Notes: a model not told the origin generated them from the sequence alone. Counted from the first letter of the stretch, positions 24,545-33,292 are shown. The stretch is 51,745 nucleotides of DNA from Chitinophagaceae bacterium (GCA_947372235.1 CANBSW010000009.1:1-51745), one strand, 5' to 3'. Made by a program: numbers and translations.

Positions 24545-25321
24545 TTACAAACTTAGTTTCAGGCCATCATAGGCCAACCGAATATGCGGGGGCAACTCTC
24601 GGTTTATGTCTTTATGTTTTCCTAACTGATGACTGATATGCGTAAAATATACTTCAGGCACTTCCAGTTCTATTGCCAACGCAACTGCTTCAGACAAAGT
24701 AAAATGCGAAACATGTGGTTCTCTCCGCAGTGCATTCAACACCAGTATTTTTGACCCTTTTATTTTTTCTTTTTCAGATTGCTCAATTCGATTTGCATCG
24801 GTTATATAGGTAAAATCTCCAAACCGATAACCAAAAACCGGCATCTTGTAATGTATTACCTGTATAGGTTCCACAGGAATATCACCAATAAAAAAAGGTG
24901 TTTCATCAATAGTGATCATATTTAGTTCAGGAACACCGGTAAATTTTGTTTCAGCAAATGCATAATAAAAATCCCTTCGTACTGCTTCCTCTGTTAAAGA
25001 GTTGGCATAAATATTCATAGGCTTTTTGGAGATAAAATTGTAGGCGCGGATATCATCCAGACCGGCCATATGATCTTTATGGGGATGAGTAAATAAAACT
25101 GCGTCCAGATGATTGGTATGTGTACGTAACATCTGGTAACGGAAATCGGGTGTGGTATCAACCACAAAAGTAGTTTTGCCGGATTGTACCAGGATACTGC
25201 TGCGTAAACGTTTATCGTGAGGATCTGTGGAATGGCAAACATCGCAGCCGCAACCTACCATGGGTACACCGCTGCTGGTGCCGGTTCCTAAAAATGTTAT
25301 GGAAAGAGATGGATAACTCAC
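24545..25321 (-). CDS. MBL-fold metallo-hydrolase (PhnP/RNase Z-like)
   Basis: A protein of 258 residues. It opens with LGTGTSSGVPMVGCGCDVCH, the start shared by PhnP-type phosphodiesterases, where the paired cysteines can bind a structural zinc. Metallo-beta-lactamase motifs follow: FTHPHKDHMAGLDDIRAYNF (two-metal site), GYRFGDFTYITDANRI with the bridging aspartate, and YFTHISHQLGKH near the end. Members hydrolyse cyclic or activated phosphodiesters; homologues in Bacteroidota are usually called MBL-fold hydrolases. It lies between the HhH gene and a small conserved protein, all on the minus strand with short spacers, possibly one transcript. Confidence 0.88.
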   Translation of the reverse strand: MSYPSLSITFLGTGTSSGVPMVGCGCDVCHSTDPHDKRLRSSILVQSGKTTFVVDTTPDFRYQMLRTHTNHLDAVLFTHPHKDHMAGLDDIRAYNFISKKPMNIYANSLTEEAVRRDFYYAFAETKFTGVPELNMITIDETPFFIGDIPVEPIQVIHYKMPVFGYRFGDFTYITDANRIEQSEKEKIKGSKILVLNALRREPHVSHFTLSEAVALAIELEVPEVYFTHISHQLGKHKDINRELPPHIRLAYDGLKLSL

Positions 25322-25372
25322 CTTTCAAAACTAAGTCAAAATCAATCAGCAAGTTTGCGTATTAACCGCAAA

Positions 25373-25645
25373 TCAGGCTTCGAGCACAGATTTTTTTACC
25401 ACTTCTTCGTAAAGTTTCTGTGATTCGTGGGTAAGCTTATCAAAGTCGATATTCAACTGTGGTATCAACTCCATCAAAGTATTGATACGTCCTTCTACAT
25501 TGAGAAATTTATTCAACACAACAATTTTTCTCGCTTCCAGCAGGCACCAGCCACTTTGAAATGTGCCCCGCTCATACCGCACTGCATAGCCTGATTCTTC
25601 GAGAATATTGCCTAATTTATCTAAACTGGTTTGTGTGTATTTCAT
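25373..25645 (-). CDS. Conserved small hypothetical protein
   Basis: A protein of 90 residues without signal or membrane segment. It contains SGYAVRYERGTFQSGWCLLE followed by a strand KIVVLNKFLNVEGRINTLME and a helical C-terminus. I recall this pattern (RYERGxFxSG, VVxNKFxxxxGR) as a widespread Bacteroidota hypothetical of unknown function. It sits 51 bp upstream of the MBL hydrolase start on the same strand. It starts directly at the CCCCCTAAAGGGGG palindrome pair, which separates it from porX. Confidence 0.7.
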   Translation of the reverse strand: MKYTQTSLDKLGNILEESGYAVRYERGTFQSGWCLLEARKIVVLNKFLNVEGRINTLMELIPQLNIDFDKLTHESQKLYEEVVKKSVLEA

Positions 25646-25775
25646 TTACCCCCCAACCCCCTAAAGGGGGAGTTAGGATGCTCAAAATTAGGACTGCGCA
25701 CCCTTTATCAGGGTTTCATTTATCCACATCCAATTAATAAATAAATAATTCCCCCTTTAGGGGGCTAGGGGGTAT
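25646..25775. repeat. REPIN-like pair of CCCCCT palindromes
   Basis: Two copies of a palindrome stand in opposite orientation about 80 bp apart: CCCCCCAACCCCCTAAAGGG at 25649 and CCCCCTTTAGGGGGCTAGGG at 25752. A second such pair, one copy of which lies in a coding region, is at 32373-32487. Confidence 0.8.
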
Positions 25776-25777
25776 GA

Positions 25778-27340
25778 TTAGGGGGTTTTGCTTACCATCT
25801 TTATAATCGGTATTATCATCTCTTCCAGACTAATCCCCCCGTGCTGAAAAGTATTCTTGTAATAATTCACATAATGATTATAATTATTAGGGTAGCATAA
25901 GAACCCGTCTTCTTTTGCAAAAATGAAGGATGAATTTACATTGGGTGTGGGAAGGCCCACTTCTTTGGGGTCTTTAAATGCCAATACATCCCTTGCTTCA
26001 AAATTGAGGTTGCGGCCATGTTTGTAACGGAGATTGGCCGTGGTTTGTTTATCGCCTATTACTTTATGTGGGGTGTTTACGCGTACACTGCCATGATCTG
26101 TGGCCAACACAATTTTCATTTTTTTATCGGAAATCTTTTTCAATGCCTGGTGTAACGGGCTGTGCTCAAACCAGCTTTTGGTTATGCTTCGGTAACTGGC
26201 TTCATCGCTGGCGAGTTCTTTTAATACTTCCATTTCAGTTCTGGCATGACTAAGCATGTCAACAAAATTATACACGATAATATTCAGGTCGTTCTGCAAC
26301 AGGTTATGAATATTATTTACCAGTTGTTGTCCATCCTGGTGATTTACAATTTTATTATAACTGAAACGGATATCATCTTTTTTCAATCGCTTTAACTGCG
26401 CTTTAAAAAATTCTTCTTCAAATAAATTTTTACCGCCTTCATCATCGTCATTTTTCCATTGTTGTGGAAATTGCTTTTCTATTTCAATCGGCAATAATCC
26501 GGCGAAGATGGCATTGCGGCAATACTGTGTGGCTGTTGGAAGGATAGAATAAAAAGTTTCTTCTTCCAGTATCCGAAAGCTTTCTGCAAAGATGGGCTGG
26601 ATGGCTTTCCACTGGTCGTAACGCAGGTTATCAATCAAAATAAAAAAAGTAGGCAGCCCTTTTTCTACATGTGGCAATACTTTGAACTGGAACAAATGAT
26701 TGCTCATGATCGGTGCCGAAAAACTTTTAGGATCCAGCCATGACGTATAATTCTTACTGATGAATTTACAGAACTCTGTATTGGCTTCCTGTTTTTGTGT
26801 CTGAAATACTTCGCGCATTTCGGGGCTGTCGCTTTTCTCCATTTCCAGTTCCCAGTACACTAATTTTTTATACAGTTCCATCCACTCATTGTAATCAGGA
26901 TTATTGTTCATGGCCATAAACAATTCGCGAAACTGTTGTTGGTAAGCGGTGGTTGTTTTTTCTGCCACCAGTCTTTTATTATCGATGATCTTTTTCAAAC
27001 TCAATAACACCTGATTAGGGTTTACGGGTTTGATGAGATAATCTGCTATCTGGCTGCCAATGGCATCATCCATCAAATTCTCTGTTTCATTTTTGGTGAT
27101 GAGTACCACCGGGATCTGTGCATTCACTTCTTTGATGCGTGCCAGTGTTTCGAGGCCGGTAATACCTGGCATGGTTTCATCCATTAATACCACATCTACC
27201 AGATTGGTTTTTACATATTCTATTGCATCAAATCCATTTGTTAGTGTATGTACTTCATACCCTTTGTGTTCGAGAAACATTTTCTGCGATTGCAGGCTCT
27301 CGATCTCATCATCGATCCATAAAATTTTAGCTACGGCCAT
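25778..27340 (-). CDS. porX: PorX, response regulator with PglZ domain
   Basis: A protein of 520 residues, the usual PorX length. The receiver domain occupies residues 1-125: acidic pocket ILWIDDEIES, phosphorylated aspartate at 54 in VVLMDETMPGITG, lysine in ADYLIKPVNP. A helical linker follows, then a PglZ/alkaline-phosphatase-like domain from about 200 with metal-site segments FFILIDNLRYDQW, VYNFVDMLSHART, LATDHGSVRVNTP and a late FQHGGISLEEMIIP. In the Bacteroidota PorX acts with the sensor PorY and the ECF sigma factor SigP on expression and assembly of the type IX secretion system, and its PglZ domain has nucleotide-phosphodiesterase activity. No porY is in the window. Confidence 0.95.
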   Translation of the reverse strand: MAVAKILWIDDEIESLQSQKMFLEHKGYEVHTLTNGFDAIEYVKTNLVDVVLMDETMPGITGLETLARIKEVNAQIPVVLITKNETENLMDDAIGSQIADYLIKPVNPNQVLLSLKKIIDNKRLVAEKTTTAYQQQFRELFMAMNNNPDYNEWMELYKKLVYWELEMEKSDSPEMREVFQTQKQEANTEFCKFISKNYTSWLDPKSFSAPIMSNHLFQFKVLPHVEKGLPTFFILIDNLRYDQWKAIQPIFAESFRILEEETFYSILPTATQYCRNAIFAGLLPIEIEKQFPQQWKNDDDEGGKNLFEEEFFKAQLKRLKKDDIRFSYNKIVNHQDGQQLVNNIHNLLQNDLNIIVYNFVDMLSHARTEMEVLKELASDEASYRSITKSWFEHSPLHQALKKISDKKMKIVLATDHGSVRVNTPHKVIGDKQTTANLRYKHGRNLNFEARDVLAFKDPKEVGLPTPNVNSSFIFAKEDGFLCYPNNYNHYVNYYKNTFQHGGISLEEMIIPIIKMVSKTP

Positions 27341-27341
27341 A

Positions 27342-27374
27342 GTTTGGGTTTGAAGTTTGGGGTTTGGAGTTGAA
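27342..27374. repeat. TTTGGGG-family repeat upstream of porX
   Basis: GTTTGGGTTTGAAGTTTGGG followed by GTTTGGAGTTG, placed directly upstream of the porX start on the minus strand. No clear inverted partner is seen nearby. Confidence 0.7.
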
Positions 27375-27514
27375 TTGCCAAATCACAATAAAGAAATTTA
27401 AATAAAAATGATCAATACTGAGTAGAAATAAAGGCGATAGATGAAGGGTTTGGCCTGGGTTGTTAATTATACAAGGTAAATCTATTGAATCTGCTGTATC
27501 GAAATTCTTATTTG

Positions 27515-27522
27515 TACTTTTG
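27515..27522 (+). promoter_or_regulatory. Candidate -7 box of the HD-domain gene
   Basis: TACTTTTG fits the Bacteroidota consensus TAnnTTTG and lies 40 bp before the ATG. The -33 element is not clear. Confidence 0.4.
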
Positions 27523-27561
27523 CCATTCCTTTACGGGATGTTTTAACAATTTAACAACAGC

Positions 27562-28776
27562 ATGGCCAACATCAAAAGAAAAATTATTAATGATCCGGTC
27601 TATGGTTTCATTACCATTAATCATCCCCTGATCTTTTCTATTATTGCCCACCCTTATTACCAGCGCCTGCGTCGCATTCAGCAAATGGCGATGGCACAGT
27701 TGGTGTATCCGGGTGCTGTGCATACAAGGCTGCATCATTCGCTGGGAGCTTATCATTTAATGAGCTGTGCCGTTACCGAATTAAGAAGCAAGGGAATTGA
27801 GATAACGGAGGAAGAAGACATTGCCGTTAAATCCGCTATTTTATTACACGATATTGGTCATGGCCCATTTTCGCATGCATTGGAACATGTATTGGTAAAA
27901 GGCGTTCATCACGAGCAACTTTCATTACAGATCATGGATCTGATGAATGCAGAATTGGGCGGGCAGCTTACTTTAGCTATTAATATTTTTACTGATCAAT
28001 ACCACAAACCTTTTTTACACCAACTCATCAGCGGGCAACTGGATGTAGACCGGATGGATTACCTGAGCCGCGATAGTTTTTACTCCGGTGTAAGCGAAGG
28101 TGTGATTGGCTACGACCGAATTTTAAAAATGCTTACAGTACACGAAGGCCAATTGATGGTAGAAGAAAAAGGTATTTACAGTGTAGAAAAATTTCTGGTG
28201 GCACGCAGGCAAATGTACTGGCAGGTGTACCTGCATAAAACGGTACTGGCTGCTGAAAAGATGCTGGTGAAAATTCTGGAAAGGGTCAGAGCTATTTATA
28301 CAAAAGCAGACAATGCACTTATTACTTTATCTGAACTGGATTTCTTTCTTGGAGAATTTAATGGCCAGATGAACACATTAGCCCTCGAAAAATTCTGCGC
28401 CATTGATGATCATGATGTAATGCATGCCATTAAACGCTGGAGCAAACATCCTGATGCCATTTTATCCCTGCTTTGTAACCGTTTTCTCAATAGAAAATTA
28501 TACAAAGCCAGAATACAGGCAGAGCCTTTTGAAGAATCTTTCATCAAAGAAAAACAGGCACAGGCCATTGCTCAGTTTGGCATTGATCCAAAAGATATAG
28601 AATACATCTGTTTTACAGGAGAAGCAACCAATACCCTTTACCAGACCAAAGACGAAAGGATCAATATTTTGTTTAAAGATGGAACGGTTTCAGACATCTC
28701 ACGGATAGACAATGCATTAATTGACCAAAACCTTTCCGCAGCAGTTAAAAAATTTTACATTTGTTTGTTGACTTAG
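27562..28776 (+). CDS. HD-domain phosphohydrolase (dGTPase-like)
   Basis: A protein of 404 residues. It begins NDPVYGFITINHPLIFSIIA, then RLRRIQQMAMAQLVYPGAVH and HSLGAYHLM with the first histidine of the metal site. The HD pair is in LLHDIGHGPFSHALEH near residue 95, and QLDVDRMDYLSRDSFYSGV is the conserved later aspartate motif. This arrangement is that of SAMHD1/dGTP triphosphohydrolase-related proteins common in Bacteroidota; the actual substrate of this subgroup is not settled. It stands alone, divergent from porX, and ends 13 bases before a GTTCATGG palindrome. Confidence 0.9.
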   Translation: MANIKRKIINDPVYGFITINHPLIFSIIAHPYYQRLRRIQQMAMAQLVYPGAVHTRLHHSLGAYHLMSCAVTELRSKGIEITEEEDIAVKSAILLHDIGHGPFSHALEHVLVKGVHHEQLSLQIMDLMNAELGGQLTLAINIFTDQYHKPFLHQLISGQLDVDRMDYLSRDSFYSGVSEGVIGYDRILKMLTVHEGQLMVEEKGIYSVEKFLVARRQMYWQVYLHKTVLAAEKMLVKILERVRAIYTKADNALITLSELDFFLGEFNGQMNTLALEKFCAIDDHDVMHAIKRWSKHPDAILSLLCNRFLNRKLYKARIQAEPFEESFIKEKQAQAIAQFGIDPKDIEYICFTGEATNTLYQTKDERINILFKDGTVSDISRIDNALIDQNLSAAVKKFYICLLT

Positions 28777-28841
28777 TTCATGGTTCATGGCTTATAGTTC
28801 ATGGTCAGTTTACTATGAGCAATGAACCATGAACCATGAAC
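28776..28841. repeat. GTTCATGG-type intergenic palindrome
   Basis: GTTCATGGTTCATGGCTTATAG and CTATGAGCAATGAACC...ATGAAC form a hairpin from direct repeats of GTTCATGG. It fills the spacer between the HD gene and lpxD. Confidence 0.8.
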
Positions 28842-28862
28842 CCAAAAAACTAAACCCACCCC

Positions 28863-29915
28863 ATGCAATTCACCGCCGCACAAATAGCCTTGTTAATTAA
28901 TGGCAAACTGGAAGGGAACGCTGATGCTTTGGTGTGTTCTTTTGGTAAGATAGAGGAAGCCACTGAAGGGCAGCTTTCGTTTTTGGCCAATCCCAAATAT
29001 GAGGAGTACTTATATATAACAAAGGCTTCGGTAGTGATCATCAATGAGTCGCTTGAGCTAAAGCAGGCGGTTACAGCCACTCAAATTCGTGTTCCGGATG
29101 CGTATACTGCCTTTGCAACCTTATTAGCCAAATACCAGGAAATGCAAACCCAGCAGTTAAGTGGGATTCAACAGCCAAGCTATATTGCATCCAGTGCCAA
29201 AATGGGGGAGAATATTTTTGTAGGTGCTTTTGTTTATATAGGTGAAAATGTAAAACTGGGAAATAACGTAAAACTGTTTCCGGGCGTTGTTTTGGGAGAT
29301 AATGTACAGATTGGTGATAATTCAATACTTCATGCCGGTGTAAAAATTTATGTGGATTGTGTGATAGGAAAAAACGTTTCCATCCATGCCGGAACAGTTA
29401 TAGGAAGTGATGGTTTTGGCTATGCACCACAAGCCGATGGCAGTTACCAGAAAGTACCCCAAATTGGCAATGTGGTAATCGAAGATTTTGTTGAGATTGG
29501 TGCAAATACTACTATTGACCGTGCTACCATGGGATCGACCATTATCAGAACCGGTGTAAAACTGGATAATTTGATACAAATAGCCCATAATGTGGAAGTA
29601 GGCACCAATACCGTAATTGCCGCCCAGGTGGGCATCAGCGGAAGTACCAAAGTGGGGAAAAATGTAATGATGGGTGGGCAAGTGGGTACTGCAGGTCATA
29701 TTACCATTGCCGATGGCAGTAAAATTGCCGGTCAGAGTGGTATCACCAAAACAGTAAAACAACCCAATCGTGCTTTGAGCGGCACTCCCGCTTCAGATGT
29801 TTCCAGTGCGCTTCGTGTTCAGGCCATGACCAAAAACCTGCCCGAACTGGAAAAAAGGGTTAAAGAATTGGAAAAAATGGTCGAACTCTTACTCTCTGAA
29901 AGGGTTAATGCCTGA
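28863..29915 (+). CDS. lpxD: UDP-3-O-acylglucosamine N-acyltransferase
   Basis: A protein of 350 residues. The N-terminal LpxD domain includes [21 protein letters not shown] long left-handed beta-helix of hexapeptide repeats follows ([40 protein letters not shown]). The catalytic histidine should be the one in [10 protein letters not shown] near residue 242. It has a short C-terminal helix ([20 protein letters not shown]). It adds the second 3-hydroxyacyl chain from acyl-ACP in lipid A synthesis. It is first of the lipid A genes lpxD, lpxC/fabZ, lpxA on the same strand. Confidence 0.95.
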   Translation: MQFTAAQIALLINGKLEGNADALVCSFGKIEEATEGQLSFLANPKYEEYLYITKASVVIINESLELKQAVTATQIRVPDAYTAFATLLAKYQEMQTQQLSGIQQPSYIASSAKMGENIFVGAFVYIGENVKLGNNVKLFPGVVLGDNVQIGDNSILHAGVKIYVDCVIGKNVSIHAGTVIGSDGFGYAPQADGSYQKVPQIGNVVIEDFVEIGANTTIDRATMGSTIIRTGVKLDNLIQIAHNVEVGTNTVIAAQVGISGSTKVGKNVMMGGQVGTAGHITIADGSKIAGQSGITKTVKQPNRALSGTPASDVSSALRVQAMTKNLPELEKRVKELEKMVELLLSERVNA

Positions 29916-29943
29916 ATAAAGCCATTTAACCGGCCTGAAATCT

Positions 29944-29951
29944 TATTTTTG
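29944..29951 (+). promoter_or_regulatory. Candidate -7 box of lpxC/fabZ
   Basis: TATTTTTG matches TAnnTTTG in the lpxD-lpxC spacer. It would give lpxC/fabZ its own promoter with a leader of about 100 nt, which contains a GATAGG/CCTATC stem near 30001-30033. Confidence 0.45.
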
Positions 29952-30054
29952 CAGAATATATTTTCATTAACAATACCTGTCCGGGCAATTGTGCGGGCAA
30001 GATAGGCTCAGATTAGTTACAGGCTACCCTATCGAATAAATCAAGTTCAAAAGA

Positions 30055-31461
30055 ATGTATAGCAATTTTAACCCCGACAAACAACATACGCTCAGTAATC
30101 CCATCAGTATCAGTGGAACCGGTTTGCATACCGGCGTTTTGGTAGATATGACATTAAAACCGGCCAATCCCGGATTTGGAATTCAGTTTCAAAGGGTTGA
30201 TTTGCCAACCCAACCTTTGATAAAAGCCGATTGTGATCTGGTTACCGATACCAGCCGCGGAACCACATTACAGATAGGAGAAGCAAAGATCAGTACCGTT
30301 GAACATGTTTTGGCAGCGTTGGTAGGGATGGGAGTTGATAATGTATTGATAGAAGTGAACGGCCCGGAAATACCTATTATGGATGGAAGTTCTACTCCGT
30401 TTATTATCCTGATTGAAGAATCAGGTGTTCTGGAACAGGAAGCAACAAAAGCGTGGTACAGTATCGATGAAAATATTTACCATTACGATGAAGAGAAAAG
30501 AGTAGAAATGGTGGCTCTTCCTTCCATGGAATACCAGATCACTACTTTGATCGATTTTAATAGTCCGGTTTTGGGTACCCAGCATGCCGGATTAAAAACC
30601 ATCAAAGATTTTAAATCTGAGATCGCACCCTGCCGTACTTTTTGTTTCCTGCATGAGCTGGAAGCTTTACTGGATAACGATCTGATCAAAGGCGGCGATA
30701 TCAATAATGCCATTGTAGTGGTTGATAAGCCTGTTACCGATGCAGAAATGACACGGTTGGCAAAAGTGTTCAAGCGCGATAAAATTGAAGTAAAAAGTGA
30801 AGGCTATCTCAATAACCTCGAACTCCGTTTTCCCAATGAACCTGCAAGGCATAAATTGCTGGATGTTGTGGGAGATCTGGCACTAATCGGTTACCCTATC
30901 AAAGCACGCATTATTGCCAACAGACCCGGGCACAGCACCAATGTTGAGTTTGCAAAAAAGATCAAACAGTATATCAAAAAGAACAGACACGTAAAAGATG
31001 TACCTGTTTACGATCCTTCCATGCCGCCGGTATTTACACTGGAAAAGATCGAAAAAACATTACCACACAGGCATCCATTTTTATTTGTAGATAAGATCAT
31101 CGAATTGACTGATACGCATATTGTTGGTATCAAGAATGTAACTTTCAATGAGTGGTTCTTTCCAGGCCATTTTCCCGGAAACCCGGTAATGCCGGGTGTT
31201 TTACAGATTGAGGCACTGGCACAAACCGGTGGTATCCTTTGCATCAACTCAATGCCGGAAGGAACATATGATACTTATTTCTTAAAGATCGATAACTGTA
31301 AATTCAAACAAATGGTTCGTCCGGGCGATACCATGGTGTTGAAAATGGAATTCACCGGCCCTATCCGTCGTGGTATTTGTGAAATGAGGGGAACGGTTTA
31401 TGTGGGAGGAAAAGTTGCTACCGAAGCAGACCTGGTGGCGCAGGTGGTGAAGAGACCTTAG
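30055..31461 (+). CDS. lpxC/fabZ: Bifunctional LpxC deacetylase/FabZ dehydratase
   Basis: A protein of 468 residues made of two enzymes. Residues 1-305 are LpxC, the zinc UDP-3-O-acyl-GlcNAc deacetylase that commits lipid A synthesis: STVEHVLAALVGMGVDNVLI, PIMDGSSTPF, the zinc aspartate in LLDVVGDLALIG and NRPGHSTNVEFAK. Residues 325-468 are FabZ, 3-hydroxyacyl-ACP dehydratase: LPHRHPFLFVDKI and FFPGHFPGNPVMPGVLQIEA with the catalytic histidine and glutamate. The fusion is characteristic of Bacteroidota and ties the fatty acid and lipid A pathways. It lies upstream of lpxA. Confidence 0.97.
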   Translation: MYSNFNPDKQHTLSNPISISGTGLHTGVLVDMTLKPANPGFGIQFQRVDLPTQPLIKADCDLVTDTSRGTTLQIGEAKISTVEHVLAALVGMGVDNVLIEVNGPEIPIMDGSSTPFIILIEESGVLEQEATKAWYSIDENIYHYDEEKRVEMVALPSMEYQITTLIDFNSPVLGTQHAGLKTIKDFKSEIAPCRTFCFLHELEALLDNDLIKGGDINNAIVVVDKPVTDAEMTRLAKVFKRDKIEVKSEGYLNNLELRFPNEPARHKLLDVVGDLALIGYPIKARIIANRPGHSTNVEFAKKIKQYIKKNRHVKDVPVYDPSMPPVFTLEKIEKTLPHRHPFLFVDKIIELTDTHIVGIKNVTFNEWFFPGHFPGNPVMPGVLQIEALAQTGGILCINSMPEGTYDTYFLKIDNCKFKQMVRPGDTMVLKMEFTGPIRRGICEMRGTVYVGGKVATEADLVAQVVKRP

Positions 31462-31540
31462 CGTGAGTAGTGAGTCGTCAGTCGTGAGTAAGACACATTC
31501 ACAATTCACCACTCACGACTGACGTCTCACTACTGACGAA
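31460..31540. repeat. CGTGAGT-family palindrome between lpxC/fabZ and lpxA
   Basis: GCGTGAGTAGTGAGTCGTCA from 31461 and complementary words ACTCACGACTGACGTCTCAC to about 31536. It begins immediately after the TAG of lpxC/fabZ. Confidence 0.8.
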
Positions 31541-31572
31541 AAAACAATCATACTAAACAATCGAAATACCCA

Positions 31573-32370
31573 ATGACGCATCCCTACACCTACATCGACC
31601 CCAATGCACGGATTGCTCCTAATGTAAAGATTGATCCCTTTACCGTTATTCATGGTGATGTTCAGGTTGGTGAAGGCACCTGGATAGGAAGTAACGTGAC
31701 AATCATGGACGGAACCCGTATTGGAAAGAATTGCAGGATATTTCCCGGTGCTGTGTTAGGTGCCATTCCACAGGATCTGAAATTTAGTGGAGAAAAAACA
31801 ACTGTTGAAATTGGAGATAATACCACTATCCGTGAGTTTGTAACCATCAATCGCGGTACAGATGACAGAGGCAAAACCAAAGTAGGCAGTAACTGTCTTA
31901 TCATGGCATATAGCCATATTGCACATGATTGTAATATTGGCAATCATTGCATCATGAGTAACAGCGTGCAGGTTGCGGGCCACGTAACTATGGGCGATTG
32001 GGCTGTGGTTGGTGGCGTAAGTGCCGTGCATCAATTTGTAAACATTGGTCAGCATAGTTTTGTAGCAGGTGGTAGTTTGGTAAGTAAAGATGTTCCTCCG
32101 TATATCAAAGCCGTTCGTAACCCGTTAAGTTATGGCGGTGTAAACAGTGTAGGTTTAAAACGCCGTGGATTTCCTTTGCAGCAGATCAATGGTATATTGG
32201 ATGTATATCGTACCATCTATAACAAAGGATTCAATACTTCTCAAGCCCTTGAATTTATTGAAGAAGAACTACCTGCTTCTGATGAAAGAGACGAGATCGT
32301 AACTTTTATCAGGGAAAGTGGAAGAGGAATTATTAAGCGTTTTATAAAGGGGGCAACGGAAGAGGATTAA
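31573..32370 (+). CDS. lpxA: Acyl-ACP--UDP-GlcNAc O-acyltransferase
   Basis: A protein of 265 residues, the standard length. The beta-helix of hexapeptide repeats runs from IDPNARIAPNVKIDPFTVIH to about residue 185, with the catalytic histidine in YSHIAHDCNIGNHC near 121. A helical C-terminal domain starts at VGLKRRGFPLQQINGILDVY. It transfers a 3-hydroxyacyl chain to UDP-GlcNAc, the first lipid A step. It completes the lpxD-lpxC/fabZ-lpxA series; the ABC ATPase gene follows after a palindrome. Confidence 0.96.
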   Translation: MTHPYTYIDPNARIAPNVKIDPFTVIHGDVQVGEGTWIGSNVTIMDGTRIGKNCRIFPGAVLGAIPQDLKFSGEKTTVEIGDNTTIREFVTINRGTDDRGKTKVGSNCLIMAYSHIAHDCNIGNHCIMSNSVQVAGHVTMGDWAVVGGVSAVHQFVNIGQHSFVAGGSLVSKDVPPYIKAVRNPLSYGGVNSVGLKRRGFPLQQINGILDVYRTIYNKGFNTSQALEFIEEELPASDERDEIVTFIRESGRGIIKRFIKGATEED

Positions 32371-32372
32371 GC

Positions 32373-32487
32373 CACCCCCCAGCCCCCTGAAGGGGGAGTT
32401 ATGTTTCAATTCTAACATGAATAGCATTCAACAAACATATTCTGTTTCTTCTATTTCAACTCCCCCTTCAGGGGGGTGGGGTGTGAG
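32373..32487. repeat. CCCCCTTCAGGG palindrome pair, one copy inside a gene
   Basis: The left copy CCACCCCCCAGCCCCCTGAA (32373) and the right inverted copy CTCCCCCTTCAGGGGGGTGG (from about 32460) stand about 60 bp apart. The right copy is translated as TPPSGGWGVR at the start of the ABC ATPase frame. Confidence 0.82.
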
Positions 32488-33148
32488 GTTACGGGTTTTA
32501 TTGACAGATGCCGGCAAACGCTTTAATCGTGATTGGATTTTTCGTCATGTCAGTTTTTCTTTTGAAACCGGAAAATCCTATGCTATTACCGGCCCTAACG
32601 GAAGTGGAAAAAGTACTTTGCTGCAAGCAATTGCAGGAAGTTTGGTGCTGAGTGAGGGGAGTATGGAATACCGAACAGATGAACAGAAGAACAAGGAACA
32701 AGGAACAGAAGAAGGAAGAATACAAATAGCCATTGATCCGGAAAAAATATATCGCCAAATTTCAATTGTTGCTCCTTATCTCGAATTGATAGAAGAGATG
32801 ACGGCAAAAGAATTCCTTCACTTTCACGGATCATTTAAACCATTGACGGGCATTGTGGGTATTGATGAGATATTATCTATCATTGGTCTGGAAAAAGCAG
32901 CTGATAAACAGATCCGATATTTTAGTAGTGGGATGAAACAAAGGATCAAACTGGCGCAGGCCATTTTTTCTGATGTACCGGTTTTATTGCTGGATGAGCC
33001 TTGCACCAATTTAGATAAACCCGGTTACGATCTCTACCACTCATTGATAGAAAAATACGCTCAAAAAAAACTTATCGTAGTAAGCAGCAACGATGCCAAT
33101 GAAATGGATTTCTGCACAGAGAAATTGAGTATTCTCGATTACAAATAA
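32417..33148 (+). CDS. ABC transporter ATP-binding protein with repeat insertions
   Basis: Up to 243 residues. Walker A is GPNGSGKSTLL near residue 58, the signature YFSSGMKQRIKLAQAIF, Walker B VLLLDEPCTNLD, and the switch is reduced to SSNDANEMDFC rather than a clear histidine. The first 25 residues, including STPPSGGWGV, come from a CCCCCTTCAGGG palindrome. The true start may be a GTG at 32486 or a downstream TTG, before TDAGKRFNRDWIFRHVSFSF. A second insertion, residues 86-101 (RTDEQKNKEQGTEEGR), comes from a GAACAAGGAACAG-type repeat. No permease is adjacent; the partner and substrate are unknown. Confidence 0.83.
   Translation: MNSIQQTYSVSSISTPPSGGWGVRLRVLLTDAGKRFNRDWIFRHVSFSFETGKSYAITGPNGSGKSTLLQAIAGSLVLSEGSMEYRTDEQKNKEQGTEEGRIQIAIDPEKIYRQISIVAPYLELIEEMTAKEFLHFHGSFKPLTGIVGIDEILSIIGLEKAADKQIRYFSSGMKQRIKLAQAIFSDVPVLLLDEPCTNLDKPGYDLYHSLIEKYAQKKLIVVSSNDANEMDFCTEKLSILDYK
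32673..32720. repeat. GAACAAGGAACAG-type repeat inside the ABC ATPase gene
   Basis: Near-tandem words GAACAGATGAACAGAAGAAC and AAGGAACAAGGAACAGAAG. The same words form the outer arms of the nested palindromes at 10133 and 46813. It adds about 16 polar residues in frame. Confidence 0.75.
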
Positions 33149-33180
33149 ATTTTCTCGGTAAAGTATTTGTGCCCCTTCTT

Positions 33181-33292
33181 GCAATGTCGTTAAGTTAAGG
33201 TCACAATCAGAAGTTTCACGCAAAGAGCCTTTCTTTGCGTCTTTGTTCCTTATTTTTCTTTGCGTGAAATTTTCTTAACTTAATAACATTGC
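33181..33292. repeat. Two-tier palindrome after the ABC ATPase
   Basis: The outer arms GCAATGTCGTTAAGTTAAG (33181-33199) and CTTAACTTAATAACATTGC (33274-33292) enclose inner arms TTTCACGCAAAGA and CTTTGCGTGAAA. It lies in a 377-bp spacer that holds no other gene. An ATACCAAT/ATTGGTAT stem follows near 33350-33377. Confidence 0.85.

Noticed and set aside
25778-27340. BREX/Pgl phage-defence PglZ protein
   Set aside because: The PglZ domain follows a receiver domain in the exact PorX arrangement, and no other Pgl/BREX gene is near.
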